NCBI GenBank assembly: GCA_963788215.1
Contig: CAWBFX010000003.1
Span: 558,001-622,000 of the forward strand
Source of the DNA: AC-32 sp963788215
GTDB taxonomy: Bacteria > Actinomycetota > Thermoleophilia > Gaiellales > Gaiellaceae
Direction of reading: 5' to 3'
Length of the DNA: 64,000 bases
Shown: positions 42,347 to 51,885 of the stretch, in pieces
Numbering within the stretch: position 1 is the first letter of the stretch
How the letters are laid out: every line of letters begins with the position of its first letter
Translations under genes and position numbers: made by a program
Notes under the pieces: generated by a model
What the model was told of the DNA's origin: nothing
Database searches by the model: none
Seen by the model: the letters and a program-made list of their open reading frames with translations, nothing else

Positions 42347-44109
42347 GCGAGCTCTGGCCCGAGCTCGAGCAGCAGCTCGAGGTAACGGGCGCCGCCGGCC
42401 CGCGGCAGGCCGAGCGAGGTCACGCGCTCACGCTCGTCGGCGGCCCACACGGCGAGAGCGGCCAGCACGTACCGGCGTCGGTCGGCTTCCGCCAGGCCGG
42501 AACGGCTCAGCAGGTCCTGCAGCGGCGCCCACGCCGGATCACGGCCTTCGGCGACGCCGCGCGCGACATCGCGGTCCGGCCACTCGCTGCGCGCCATCAC
42601 GGCCAGGAAGAACAGGTCGAGTCCCGGCGGCCCCTCGTCGTAAGCCCGTTCCCAGTCGACGACCGAGATCGCGCCTGTCTCGTCCAGCAGGATGTTCTTC
42701 CGCTGGAAGTCGCCGTGCAGCCTGCGGGCCGGGAGATCCCCGAGGGTCTCGAGCGCGTCGTTCACCGCGCCGCGCAGCTCCGGCGGCGCGATCGCGGTTG
42801 CGGCCGCCGCCTCGTCGGCCCACCAGGCGCCCTCGCGGAGCGGTGGCCCGGCTTCGCCTTCGAGCTCGAGCGCCCACTCCGCCGCCTGCTCGAACCACTC
42901 CTCCAGCCGGTCGGGCCGCGGCGGCCGCCCGCGCACCCGTTCCTCGAGCACCCAGAGGGCATCGTTCGACTCCGCGGAGACGTACAGCTGCGGGATCCCG
43001 CGGAGCTGCGACTCCGCCCGGATCCGCTCGCGGACCGCGAAGCCCGTCCGCAGCCGTTCCTTCGGATCGACGTAGACGTGCAGCAGGCGGTCGTCGCCGA
43101 CGCGGTAGAGGTAGTGCGGGTCGGGGCGATACAGCGGCTCCAGCGGCTCGACGGCGCTCCCCTCGAGCGCGGAGGCGATCTCGGCAGGCGCGCGTGAAAG
43201 CGCCGCTTCCGGTGAAAGCGGCCTCGCACGAAAGCCGACCCCGGCCACGAACCCGCGGGTGGTCTCTCGGACCTCCCGCAGACGCCTCCCGTCGCGCGTT
43301 CGCACCGCGCGCACGGCCGCATCCACGATCGACTTCCCGTAACGAGCCGCCAGCACCGGGTCGCCGTGCCGCCGCGCGAGCTTGCCGATGCCGTAGCCGT
43401 AGGGGTAGCGGGCCGTGAGGCGCTCGGCCGCGGTCTTCGTCGGGTGGTAGACGACCACCTCGGGCGAGAACACGATCGAGCGCCCGGCGCGGAGCAGGCG
43501 CAGGATCACGTCGGTGTCCTCGGCAGCGCGCCCGACCGCGCCCAGGCCGAAGAGCAGGTCGAAGCCTCTGACGGCGAGCAGCTCCTGCCGCCGGAAGGCC
43601 ATGTTGCCGCCCGTCCCGATCGTCCAGGGCAGCGTCCGCCGGCCGCGGACGGCCCGAAGCCGGCCGTCGCCCGTGTAGCTGCAGTACGCGATGCCGCGCT
43701 CGTCCCTGGGCGCGACGGGGCCGAAAACGGCGGCGGCGTCACCGAGAGCGAATGCCTCGAGCAGTCCTGCCACCCAGCCGGCGTCCACGATCTCGTCGTC
43801 GTCGAGGAAGGCCACCAGCGGGCCCCGCGCCGCCGCGATTCCCCGGTTGCGCGCGTAGGAAAGGCCGGCCGGGAAGACGCGCTCGACGCGGGCGCCGTCG
43901 AGCTGCGGCGGCTCCTCGGAGCCTTGCCACATGACCAGTTGCTCCAGCTCGGGCCCGCCGGCTTCCCGTGCCGACGACGCGACCGACTCGACCGTCTCCG
44001 CGGCGCCGGGCCCGCCGAGCGTGCAGACGACGACCGAGAGCTCCGGACCGCCGCCAGCGCCTTCGCTCACGCGCTGGACCTCAGCCGCGGGATCAGTCAC
44101 GATCACGGC
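42343..44109 (-). CDS. Fusion: GT2 glycosyltransferase + aminoglycoside-phosphotransferase (APH) kinase domain
   Basis: A 588-residue two-domain protein. Residues 20-260 are GT-A: ELSVVVCTLGGPGAAETVES, GLSYARNRGIAAARGPLVAF, LDDDEIVDAGW (DxD) and EDTDVILRLLRAGRSIVFSP. Residues 320-585 are an APH/choline-kinase fold: PHYLYRVGDDRLLHVYV, then the Brenner motif RRLHGDFQRKNILLDETGAI and the DWE motif in VVDWERAYDEGPPGLDLFFL. Both active sites are complete. The kinase may phosphorylate the sugar acceptor or product. Start GTG 44109 (or 44103); divergent from the GT4 gene. The fusion is not one I recognise. Confidence 0.85.
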   Translation of the reverse strand, partial: AVIVTDPAAEVQRVSEGAGGGPELSVVVCTLGGPGAAETVESVASSAREAGGPELEQLVMWQGSEEPPQLDGARVERVFPAGLSYARNRGIAAARGPLVAFLDDDEIVDAGWVAGLLEAFALGDAAAVFGPVAPRDERGIAYCSYTGDGRLRAVRGRRTLPWTIGTGGNMAFRRQELLAVRGFDLLFGLGAVGRAAEDTDVILRLLRAGRSIVFSPEVVVYHPTKTAAERLTARYPYGYGIGKLARRHGDPVLAARYGKSIVDAAVRAVRTRDGRRLREVRETTRGFVAGVGFRARPLSPEAALSRAPAEIASALEGSAVEPLEPLYRPDPHYLYRVGDDRLLHVYVDPKERLRTGFAVRERIRAESQLRGIPQLYVSAESNDALWVLEERVRGRPPRPDRLEEWFEQAAEWALELEGEAGPPLREGAWWADEAAAATAIAPPELRGAVNDALETLGDLPARRLHGDFQRKNILLDETGAISVVDWERAYDEGPPGLDLFFLAVMARSEWPDRDVARGVAEGRDPAWAPLQDLLSRSGLAEADRRRYVLAALAVWAADERERVTSLGLPRAGGARYLELLLELGPELA

Positions 44110-44141
44110 ATCGGCAAGACTCGATCGCAGTTGAAGAATCA

Positions 44142-45221
44142 GTGCGGGCGCTCGTCGTCCTGACCCAGCCACCGCTGCCTGAGGGCGGCGCGCCGGGGCG
44201 AACCGCGATCGGGCTGCTGCGCGGGCTGATCGGGCACGGCGTCGACGTGCGCGCGATCGCCGCGCGGCGCGGATTCTCGGTTCCGGGGGAGGTGCCCGGC
44301 GACTTGCCCGTCGAGGTCGTCGACGTCGCCCCGCCCGGGCCGTTCCAGGCGCGGCTGCAGCGGGTGAGGCGGCCCCTCGGTGAGCTGACGGGGGCCTTCG
44401 CCGAGCGGGTCCGGGCCGCCGCCGCCGACGCCGACCTCGTCCACCTCGAGGAGACCGAGACCGCCTGGTGCGACGAGGGAATCGGCAAGCCTTCGCTCAT
44501 CCATCTGCACTACCTGGCGCGCCTCGACCGCGGATTCGGCGCGCCGTGGTCGAAGCAGTTCCGCGAGGTGCTCGATGCGACGCGCGCCGAGCGCGCTGCC
44601 GTGCGGAGACACCGCTGGGTGGTGGCGAGCTCGCCGATCGTGGCTGCGGAGCTGGGACGCGAGGTCGTGGTCGCGCCGCTCTCGCTCGATCCGTCCCTCT
44701 ACCGCCGCGCGCCGCTGGACGGCCCTCCGACCGCCGGCCTGATCGGCACCGCCGCGTGGCCGCCGACCGCCGCTGCGCTGCGCGTTCTGCAGAACGAGGT
44801 CTGGCCGCGCGTCCGCGTTCCAGAGGCGGAGCTCGTCGTCGCCGGCCGCGGCACGGAGCGCTTCGGCGGTCTCGGCGAGGTCGAGACCGCCCGCGAGGTC
44901 TTCCAGCGCTTCTCGCTTCTGCTCTTCCCGCTTCCGCGCGGAAGCGGAATGAAGGTGAAGGTGCTGGAGGCGATCGCGAGCGGCGTCCCCGTGGTGACGA
45001 CTCCCGCCGGCGCCGAAGGGATCGCACCCTCGGACGGCGTCGTCGTGGAGACCGAGCCGCGCGCGCTCGCTTCGGCCGCGGCGGAGCTCCTCCGCGACGA
45101 GAATGCCCGGCGCGAGCGCGGCGCCGCGGCGCGAAAGACCTTCGAAGTGCACTACTCGCCCGGCCCTGCGACCGAGCCGCTGGTCGAGCTCTACCGCCGC
45201 CTGGCAGCCGCGCGCGCGTAG
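44142..45221 (+). CDS. Glycosyltransferase family 4/GT1-like
   Basis: A 359-residue GT-B enzyme. ALVVLTQPPLPEGGAPGRTA starts it; GLIGTAAWPPTAAALRVLQN, ELVVAGRGTERFGGLGEVET, LLLFPLPRGSGMKVKVLEAI and ASGVPVVTTPAGAEGIAPSD form the donor domain, with the conserved glutamates. GTG 44142 is chosen since it is the first start in frame before homology. It overlaps the convergent glycosidase gene by 31 bases. Confidence 0.87.
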   Translation: MRALVVLTQPPLPEGGAPGRTAIGLLRGLIGHGVDVRAIAARRGFSVPGEVPGDLPVEVVDVAPPGPFQARLQRVRRPLGELTGAFAERVRAAAADADLVHLEETETAWCDEGIGKPSLIHLHYLARLDRGFGAPWSKQFREVLDATRAERAAVRRHRWVVASSPIVAAELGREVVVAPLSLDPSLYRRAPLDGPPTAGLIGTAAWPPTAAALRVLQNEVWPRVRVPEAELVVAGRGTERFGGLGEVETAREVFQRFSLLLFPLPRGSGMKVKVLEAIASGVPVVTTPAGAEGIAPSDGVVVETEPRALASAAAELLRDENARRERGAAARKTFEVHYSPGPATEPLVELYRRLAAARA

Positions 45222-46762
45222 CGGCGCAGCCTGGCGTGCGCGTGCGCCCTGACGCGGCGCACCGTGAGCCGGTTCCGGCCCGAGCCGACCGTGACCGTGA
45301 TGTCGTTCGAGCAGGTGGAGATGCCGGCCGCGCAGACGCGATAGGTGAACGTCCCGTGCGCGCGGCGCGAGAGCCGGTCCACGTAGGAGCCTCTGTTGGT
45401 GACGGTCGCGGCCCGCGAGCCGTTCCGGAAGATGTCCGCGCGCGCGGCGCTCATGCCGGTCCAGCTCAGGCTCACGGAGGTGCCGGAGACGGACGCGGTG
45501 AGCGCGATTCCGCCCGGCGGCGGTGGCGGCGGTGGCGGCGGCGGCTCACCCGTCGAGCGCAGGACCGCGCCGGTCGTCGCGCCGAGCGTCACCGAGGTGA
45601 CCTGGTTCCCGCCGGCGTCGAGGAAGGTCCCATCCAGCTGCACCGTCACAGCCGACGTGGTCGGATTCACCAGGACGGTTCCTCCCGAGTAGTTCCGGCG
45701 CCAGGCCGAGCCGACCTGGAAGCGCGCCCCCGCGGGGGAGCCGATGTCCTGGGTCCACGTCGGGGAGTAGGGATCCGTCGCCTCGGGGTCGCTCGGCTCG
45801 AACATGAGCGCGCCGCCGTTGGCCGGGTCGTCGAAGAGCAGGAAGTTCGCGCGCGCGTAGGTCATCGAGCGAGCGTCGGCGTGCGGCGCGTACGTGATCC
45901 CGAGGAAGATCTTTCCGGCTTGCTCCGTCAGGGCCTGGAACTGCTGGCGGAACGTCCAGTCGCTGCCGGCGAACCAGCCCGAGCTCGCCGAGCCCCACTT
46001 CGAGTAGTACTCCTGCGCGGCGCCCGAGACGAACTGGAGCCAGTCGCTCCACGTCGCCTGCGCGTCATAGCTGGAGTCCCAGGGCGTGTAGAGGTTTGCG
46101 ACGGCGAGGAAGCCGGCGCCGCGTAGCGACGGCCCGACGCTCGCGAGCATGCTGCGGGTCGCCGCGCGCCAGGACGCGCCGGTCGGGTACCGCGCCATCG
46201 TCCGCCCGTTCAGGTGCCAGCTCATGTCGGCGTCCGTGTCGTCCATGAAGACGCCGTCCCAGCCGCCCGCGCGCACGTCGGCGAGCACGTTGGTCACCCA
46301 CGTCGACTGGTAGGCCGGATTGCCCACGTCCATGATCCACGCGTCCGGGTAGCCGGCCGCGCTCAGCCGGTTGCCGGAGGGGTCGGTGAGGAACCAGTCG
46401 GGATGGTGCTGGTCGGCATCGCAGTAGCCGACGCCGGTCGTCTGGTACGGCAGGTCGGTCCCGTTCCTGCATCCGTACGAGACGGTGAAGGCCAGGTTCT
46501 TGTAGACGAGCACCTTGAGCCCGGGGTTCGCCGCCTTCAGCGCCGGGATCATCGGCGCGTCCCAGGAGTTCAGGATCACGTAGCCGTACTGCGCCAGGTT
46601 GCCCCCTGTCTGCGGGCAGTTCGTGCAGATGCGAAGCGCGGCGATGCCGGGGCCGGCCGGCGCGGCGGCGGTCTGGGCAGGGCGCGCGCCGCCCGTCCCG
46701 GGCAGGGCGAGGACGGCAAGGGCGGCGGCAAGCGTGAGGAAGCGGCGTGAGCCAGCGGTCAC
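45191..46762 (-). CDS. Secreted glycoside hydrolase-like protein (GHL15/GH114-type TIM barrel) with C-terminal Fn3-like domain
   Basis: A 523-residue exported protein. Signal peptide RRFLTLAAALAVLALPG. The barrel has YGYVILNSWDAPMIPALKAA, LKVLVYKNLAFTVSYGCRNG, HHPDWFLTDPSGNRLSA, WIMDVGNPAYQSTWVTNVLA and WDGVFMDDTDADMSWHLNGR, placing acidic residues (DxG, DD) as in the putative GHL15 family. A ten-proline linker then leads to an Fn3-like module (IALTASVSGTSVSLSWTGMS). It may cut or remodel the polysaccharide made by this locus. Activity is unproven for the family. Confidence 0.78.
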   Translation of the reverse strand: MTAGSRRFLTLAAALAVLALPGTGGARPAQTAAAPAGPGIAALRICTNCPQTGGNLAQYGYVILNSWDAPMIPALKAANPGLKVLVYKNLAFTVSYGCRNGTDLPYQTTGVGYCDADQHHPDWFLTDPSGNRLSAAGYPDAWIMDVGNPAYQSTWVTNVLADVRAGGWDGVFMDDTDADMSWHLNGRTMARYPTGASWRAATRSMLASVGPSLRGAGFLAVANLYTPWDSSYDAQATWSDWLQFVSGAAQEYYSKWGSASSGWFAGSDWTFRQQFQALTEQAGKIFLGITYAPHADARSMTYARANFLLFDDPANGGALMFEPSDPEATDPYSPTWTQDIGSPAGARFQVGSAWRRNYSGGTVLVNPTTSAVTVQLDGTFLDAGGNQVTSVTLGATTGAVLRSTGEPPPPPPPPPPGGIALTASVSGTSVSLSWTGMSAARADIFRNGSRAATVTNRGSYVDRLSRRAHGTFTYRVCAAGISTCSNDITVTVGSGRNRLTVRRVRAHAHARLRRYARAAARRR

Positions 46763-46812
46763 GCCGTTTGCATCGTCCTCCGGTTTTCCGGGCTAGTCCC
46801 TCGTTCGAGGCA

Positions 46813-47910
46813 TCAGCGGAGAAGCTCCTCGTACAGGCTCATCAGGCGCTCAACCATGTGCTCCAGCGACAGCTCCGCCTCGGCGACGCGGCGCCCCTCG
46901 GCGCCCATCCTCGCGGCCCGCTCCGGGTCGGCGAGAACCTCCTCGATCGCCCGCGCGAGCCCTTCCGCGTCGCCCTTCGGGCCGAGTGCGCCCGTGCTGC
47001 CGTCGCGCACGAGCTCGCCCGTGCCGCCGGCCGCGGTCGCAGCGACCGCCACGCCCGCCGCCATCGCCTCGACGACGGCCAGCGGGCAGCCCTCGTAGTC
47101 GCTCGCGAGGAGCGCGCACTCCGCCTCCGCGAGCAGCTCGGGGACGTCGTCGCGGTTGCCGAGGAAGCGAGCCTTCTCTTCCAGGCCGAGCTCAACGGCG
47201 AGGCGTTCCGCCTCCGGCCTGAGCGGGCCATCGCCGACGATGTGCAGCTCCGCCTCGGGAACCCGCTCCAGCACCGAGGCGAGCGCGCGCAGCGCCAGGT
47301 CCGGGCGCTTCGGCGGTGCGAGCCGTCCGACCATCAGGATCCGCCCGCGCACCGGCCGCCGCGGGAGGGCGAAGCGCTCGAGCGGGACGCCGTTCGGGAT
47401 CACGCGATAGAGCGCCGGCTCGCCCACGCCCGCGGTGAGCCCGGCCTCCCGCTCGTCCTCCGAGAGCGCGACGATCGCCGAGCACCAGCCTGCCGCCATC
47501 CGCTCCAGCTGCGTGTAGAACCGAGCCTCGGCTCCGTCCGCCGCCCAGAAAGACCAGCCGTGCGGCGAGAAGACACACGCCTTCCGCTTGCCGCGCACCG
47601 CCGACGCAAGCCGGCCGAGGAAGCCTGCCTTCGACGAATGGACGTGGACGACGTCGGCGCGCGAGACGAGCCGCAGCAGCGTCAGCTCCGAGCGGATGTC
47701 GTCGGGATTCGGCCTGCGATAGGGCCGGATCGCGTGCAGCGAGACTCCGTCGTGGCCTTCCAGCTCCCGCCAGGTCAGCGAACCGCGAGGGCAGGCGACG
47801 TCGAGCTCGAAGCGGCCGGGCGGAAGCGCGCCCGCGAGCGTGATCACATGTCGCGCGACTCCGCCGTCGTGCGGCTGCGCGGCGAGCAGGAGCCGGCGAG
47901 ATTGGGTCAC
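46813..47910 (-). CDS. Glycosyltransferase family 4
   Basis: A 365-residue GT-B enzyme. RRLLLAAQPHDGGVARHVIT begins the fold; VVHVHSSKAGFLGRLASAVR, GRILMVGRLAPPKRPDLALR, ELHIVGDGPLRPEAERLAVE, ALLASDYEGCPLAVVEAMAA and GTGELVRDGSTGALGPKGDA are the GT4 core with the EX7E motif. GTG 47910 fits the homology start. It is divergent from the BY-kinase gene. Confidence 0.9.
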   Translation of the reverse strand: MTQSRRLLLAAQPHDGGVARHVITLAGALPPGRFELDVACPRGSLTWRELEGHDGVSLHAIRPYRRPNPDDIRSELTLLRLVSRADVVHVHSSKAGFLGRLASAVRGKRKACVFSPHGWSFWAADGAEARFYTQLERMAAGWCSAIVALSEDEREAGLTAGVGEPALYRVIPNGVPLERFALPRRPVRGRILMVGRLAPPKRPDLALRALASVLERVPEAELHIVGDGPLRPEAERLAVELGLEEKARFLGNRDDVPELLAEAECALLASDYEGCPLAVVEAMAAGVAVAATAAGGTGELVRDGSTGALGPKGDAEGLARAIEEVLADPERAARMGAEGRRVAEAELSLEHMVERLMSLYEELLR

Positions 47911-47991
47911 TACGACGAAGGGTATTGTTCGATTCCCCCGAAGCAATCAGCCGTCCCGGACGACCGGGCGCCGGCGGCGGAGGCCGATGAC

Positions 47992-49359
47992 GTGACCTTC
48001 AACGAGCTCTTGCGCGTCTTCTGGCAGCGAAAGCTGCTCGTCGTGCTGGTCCTGCTCCTCGTCCTGATCCCGTCCTACGCGGCCACGCGGCTCGTGCCGA
48101 AGCAGTACGAGTCGACCGCCACGCTCGCTCTCGCGCCGAAGCAGTCGTCGGCCAACGACCTCGTGCTTTTCGGGATCCTGGACCAGGTGGTGCCGACCTA
48201 CGCAGACGCGGCGACCTCGCGCACCACGCTCAACCGCGCGCGCCAGCTCATCGGGCGGTCCCTGTGCGGAATCTCCGTCGACACGTTCAAGGGGACGGGG
48301 ATAATGAAGATCCACTCGCGCTGCACTAAGCCCCGCCTCGCCCAGCTCAGTGCCGCGGCCGTCGTGCAGGCGCTGAAGGAGCGCATCGCCGGCGGCGTGG
48401 TGGGCGTCCCCTCGATGAGGCTGTCGGTGATCGACCCGCCGGAATTTCCCACCGCGGCGGTCTTCCCGCGGACGAGGCTGACCCTGATCGTCGCCGCCCT
48501 GCTCGGCCTCGCGCTCGGCCTCGGAGCGGCCGTGCTGCGCGAGAGCCTGACCACAAAGATCGAGTCTGCGGACGAGCTCGCCGAGGTGACCGGCGTCCCG
48601 GTCTACGCCGAGGTTCCGGCCGAGACGGCAGTCCTGAAGCTGCATTCGCCCGAGGACCTCGCGACCCAGCCGCGCCTGAGAATCGTCGCCGAAGCGATGC
48701 GCGACCTGCGGACGAACCTCCTGTTCGCGGACGACTCGACGCGCAGCGTCGTCATCACGAGCCCGGACGGAAGCCACGGGAAGACAACCGTCGCGTTCGG
48801 CCTCGCCGCCACCCTCGCACGGGCGGGCACGAAGACGCTGTTGATCGACGCCGACCTCCGCCGTGGTCGCATCGCCGAGATGCTGGAGCTGCCGCGCTCT
48901 CCGGGCCTGATCGACGTGCTGCTCGGGGACGTGCCCTTCGAGGAAGCCGTGCAGACGACGGACGACGGGCTCTCGGTGCTCGTCGGCGGCAGGCGCTCGG
49001 CGGACCCCGGCGAGCTTTTGACGAGCCAGTTCCCTTCTTTGCTTTCGCGGCTCGAGCAGGAGTACGAGGCCGTCGTGATCGACTCGACGCCGGTCATCCC
49101 GATCAGCGACGCCCGCATCGTCGCGCGCTACGCCGACGCCACCCTGCTCGTCGCGCGGTCGGGATACGCGCTTCGCCGCCACGTCCGTGCGGCCGTCGAG
49201 CGGCTCGAGCTGATCTCGGTGAAGCCGACGGCGGCGGTCCTCAACTACTCGGACGCGGTGCGCCCGTCGAACTACTACATCCAGCCCCGCGACGAGACCG
49301 ACGGCGACAAGGCCGTTTCGGCGCGCCGGCTCTCGAAGAAGCGCGGCGCCGCCGGCTGA
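47992..49359 (+). CDS. Polysaccharide biosynthesis tyrosine autokinase (Wzz + BY-kinase)
   Basis: A 455-residue chain-length/co-polymerase protein. Residues 1-190 form the Wzz domain: helix WQRKLLVVLVLLLVLIPSYA, extracytoplasmic region YESTATLALAPKQSSAND, second helix LIVAALLGLALGLGAAVLRE. The cytoplasmic BY-kinase has SVVITSPDGSHGKTTVAFGL (Walker A, about 257), KTLLIDADLRRGRIAEMLEL (Walker A') and EYEAVVIDSTPVIPISDARI (Walker B). The Tyr tail is sparse (YSD, SNYYIQ). GTG 47992 is the only plausible in-frame start. It is paired with the LMW phosphatase at 53866. Confidence 0.92.
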   Translation: MTFNELLRVFWQRKLLVVLVLLLVLIPSYAATRLVPKQYESTATLALAPKQSSANDLVLFGILDQVVPTYADAATSRTTLNRARQLIGRSLCGISVDTFKGTGIMKIHSRCTKPRLAQLSAAAVVQALKERIAGGVVGVPSMRLSVIDPPEFPTAAVFPRTRLTLIVAALLGLALGLGAAVLRESLTTKIESADELAEVTGVPVYAEVPAETAVLKLHSPEDLATQPRLRIVAEAMRDLRTNLLFADDSTRSVVITSPDGSHGKTTVAFGLAATLARAGTKTLLIDADLRRGRIAEMLELPRSPGLIDVLLGDVPFEEAVQTTDDGLSVLVGGRRSADPGELLTSQFPSLLSRLEQEYEAVVIDSTPVIPISDARIVARYADATLLVARSGYALRRHVRAAVERLELISVKPTAAVLNYSDAVRPSNYYIQPRDETDGDKAVSARRLSKKRGAAG

Positions 49360-49367
49360 GGCGGCCC

Positions 49368-50708
49368 TTGCTGGCTACGCGTGTAGAGACGGCGCTGCGG
49401 CGCCCCCTCCCAGACGCCGCCGAGCTCGGCGGGCTGCTCGTTCTCGTGGCGGCCGCCGCGGTGTGCGCCGCGGGCGCGGCGTATCGCCCCGCCGCGTTCC
49501 TGCTCGCCGTCGCGTTCGGAGCAGGCGCGCTCGTGTTCCTGCTGCGGACCGATCTCGCGCTCCTGCTCGTCGTCGCGGCTGCTCCGCTCGAGGGCGCGTT
49601 CTCGTCGGGACCGGCCGGGATCAGCGTCACGAAGCTCGCCGGCGGGCTGGCGATCGCAAGCTTCGGCCTGACGGTCCTCCGCGAGCGGCGGGTGCTCGTC
49701 TTCGAGCGCGGCCAGGCACTCGTGCTCGGGATTCTCGGGCTCGCGATGCTCTCGACGATCCAGGCGCAGGAGACCGGCGCCGCAGTGACGACGACTGTCC
49801 GCTACGCGAGCTTCGCCGCCGTCTACCTGATCTTCAGTCAGGTCGGCCACGACCGGGTCTTCCAGCGCAGGATCGCGTGGACGCTGGCGGTCTCCTGCTC
49901 GATCGCGGCCGCGCTCGGGCTCGAGCAGTACCTCTCCGGTAAACAAGAGCTGGCGACGCTCCCGTACGTGAACCAGAACGACTTCGCCTTCGTCCTCGCC
50001 ACCTCGCTGCCGCTGATGTTCTTTCTGCTGTCGGGGTCGAGGGTGCTGCGGCCGCTGGTGCTCGCCGGGATCGCGCTCGTCTCGGCCGGGATCCTGCTCA
50101 GCCTCTCGCGTGGAGCCTTTCTCGGGCTCGCGGTCGGCTTCCTGCTCTTCGTGATCACCGACCGCCGGCGGGTCTCGGTGACCCTGGCCGCCGGCGCGCT
50201 CGCGGGGATCGGCGTCCTGCTCGTGATCCACAGCAATCCGCAGAGGTTCCACCAGGCGCTGCTGCTGAAGCGGCAGATCGCGCAGCAGAACGTCTCGACC
50301 CGCTTCGGCGCATGGGGCGCGGCGTCGCGGCTCGCGAGCGACCACCCGTTCCTCGGCGTCGGCCCCGGCAACTTCCAGTTCCACTACAACGAGCTCACGG
50401 GACAGCCGGTGGGCACCTTCACGCTGACGGTCGCGCACAACGCGCTGCTCGACATCGCAGCCGAGGTGGGGCTCTTGGCGATGTGCCTGCTCGCCGCGTA
50501 CCTCGTGCTCGCCTTCGTGCGCCTGACGACCTCGCTCGAACGCGGGTACGGGGACCCCGGCTTCGTGCGCGCGTTACGGATCTCGCTGACGATCGCCGTC
50601 GTCAGCGCGATGTTCCTCTCGGAGCAGTACTTCCTGCCGTTCTGGCTGATCGGCGGGCTCGCCGCGGCGATCTGGGTCCGCGGCGAGCAGCAGTCCGCTA
50701 CTCGATGA
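49368..50708 (+). CDS. O-antigen ligase/polymerase Wzy-like membrane protein
   Basis: A 446-residue protein with about twelve helices. LGLEQYLSGKQELATLPYVN, QNDFAFVLATSLPLMFFLLS, ILLSLSRGAFLGLAVGFLLF, VSTRFGAWGAASRLASDHPF, LGVGPGNFQFHYNELTGQPV and TLTVAHNALLDIAAEVGLLA are the Wzy_C signature. TTG 49368 starts it eight bases after the kinase stop. Its stop is four bases before linker copy C. Confidence 0.9.
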   Translation: MLATRVETALRRPLPDAAELGGLLVLVAAAAVCAAGAAYRPAAFLLAVAFGAGALVFLLRTDLALLLVVAAAPLEGAFSSGPAGISVTKLAGGLAIASFGLTVLRERRVLVFERGQALVLGILGLAMLSTIQAQETGAAVTTTVRYASFAAVYLIFSQVGHDRVFQRRIAWTLAVSCSIAAALGLEQYLSGKQELATLPYVNQNDFAFVLATSLPLMFFLLSGSRVLRPLVLAGIALVSAGILLSLSRGAFLGLAVGFLLFVITDRRRVSVTLAAGALAGIGVLLVIHSNPQRFHQALLLKRQIAQQNVSTRFGAWGAASRLASDHPFLGVGPGNFQFHYNELTGQPVGTFTLTVAHNALLDIAAEVGLLAMCLLAAYLVLAFVRLTTSLERGYGDPGFVRALRISLTIAVVSAMFLSEQYFLPFWLIGGLAAAIWVRGEQQSATR

Positions 50709-50709
50709 C

Positions 50710-50779
50710 TGAGCGTAGGCTCGACGGAGCTCAGCAAGGAGCGGAGGGTGCCGGCTTCGCCGGCACCGGGAGCGGGATG
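50710..50779 (+). repeat. 70-bp stop-to-start linker repeat, copy C (before a GT4 gene)
   Basis: TGAGCGTAGGCTCGACGGAG begins one base after the upstream stop and the element ends at an ATG (50777-50779). Its hairpin GGTGCCGGC-TTC-GCCGGCACC is perfectly paired: the third pair is U-A where copy A has C-G and copy B U-G. GGGAGCGGG then gives the SD. Confidence 0.9.
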
Positions 50780-51885
50780 AGGTCGTCTACGTCTCGACGA
50801 TCGAGCGCGGCGGGCCGCTCACGCACCTGAGGCAGTTGGTGCCGCGCGTGGCTGCGGAGGGCGTCGCCGTCTCGGTGGTCTGCGGCAACGAGCCGGTCGC
50901 GGAGACCTTCCGCGCGCTCGACGTCCCGGTCGAGGTCGTCCCGATCGCGGACAAGCTCGACGTGCGCGGAGCGAAGGCGCTTCTGCCGCTCGTCGACGGA
51001 GCGGACGTCGTGCACACCCACGACCGCCGCGCCGGCCTCTACGGACGCCTGGCGGGGCGGCTGCGCGGGTCGCGCGTCCTCCATACGCTCCACGGGATGC
51101 CCGAGGAGATCGCCGCGAGGATCGGCCGGCCCGATGCGCCGGATCCGCCCGGCGTGTCCGCGGCGAGGATCGCGTGGCTCGTGCAGGGCTACCTGCGGAT
51201 CGAGTCCGCGCTCACGCGGCTCGGCCACGTCGTCGCGCCGTCGCAGGCCATGGCCGACTTCATGCTCGCGCACGGGTTTCCGGCGCGGCTCGTCCACGTG
51301 ATTCCGTACGGGATCGAGCTCGCGGAGCCGGTCGATCGGCCCGCGGCGGGCGACGTCCTCGTCGCCGGCGTCGCGGCCAACCTCGAGTACTGGAAGGGGA
51401 TCGACGTGCTGATCGAGGCGGCCCGGCTCGCCGAGGCGCCGCTGCGGCTGGAGATCTACGGCGTCGGCGCGCTGCAGGACGAGCTCGAGGCCCAGGCCCG
51501 GGCGGCCGGCGTCGACGCGCGCTTCCACGGGTTCGTCTCGGACATGCGCGGCCCGTTCGCATCTCTTGACGTGCTCGTCCAGCCGTCACGCGCGGACACG
51601 CTGCCGCTCGCGGTCCTCGAGGCGATGGCCGCCGGCCTGCCGGTCGTAGGCACCCGTGTCGGGGGGATCCCCGAGCAGGTCGAGGACGGTGTGACCGGCC
51701 TCGTGGTCGAGCCGGAGAATCCCGCGGCGCTCGCCGCGGCGCTCGACTCGTTGGCCGGCGACGGCGCCCGGCGGCGCGAGCTCGGCGAGGCGGGCCGCGC
51801 TCGGGCCGCGGAGCGCTTCTCGGCCGAAGGGGTCACCCGCCGCACCGTCGAGCTCTACCGGGAGCTGTGCGGATCCTCCACGTGA
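50777..51885 (+). CDS. Glycosyltransferase family 4 (start frameshifted by one base)
   Basis: About 370 residues. The natural N-terminus VVYVSTIERGGPLTHLRQLV lies in frame with the rest but has no start codon; the ATG supplied by linker copy C is one base out of frame. Adding one G after ATGAG (giving ATGAGGGTC, like ispF's ATGAGGGTT) joins them. The GT4 core is DVVHTHDRRAGLYGRLAGRL, LVAGVAANLEYWKGIDVLIE, VLVQPSRADTLPLAVLEAMA and AGLPVVGTRVGGIPEQVEDG. The 3' end overlaps the next GT4 gene by 19 bases. Confidence 0.85.
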
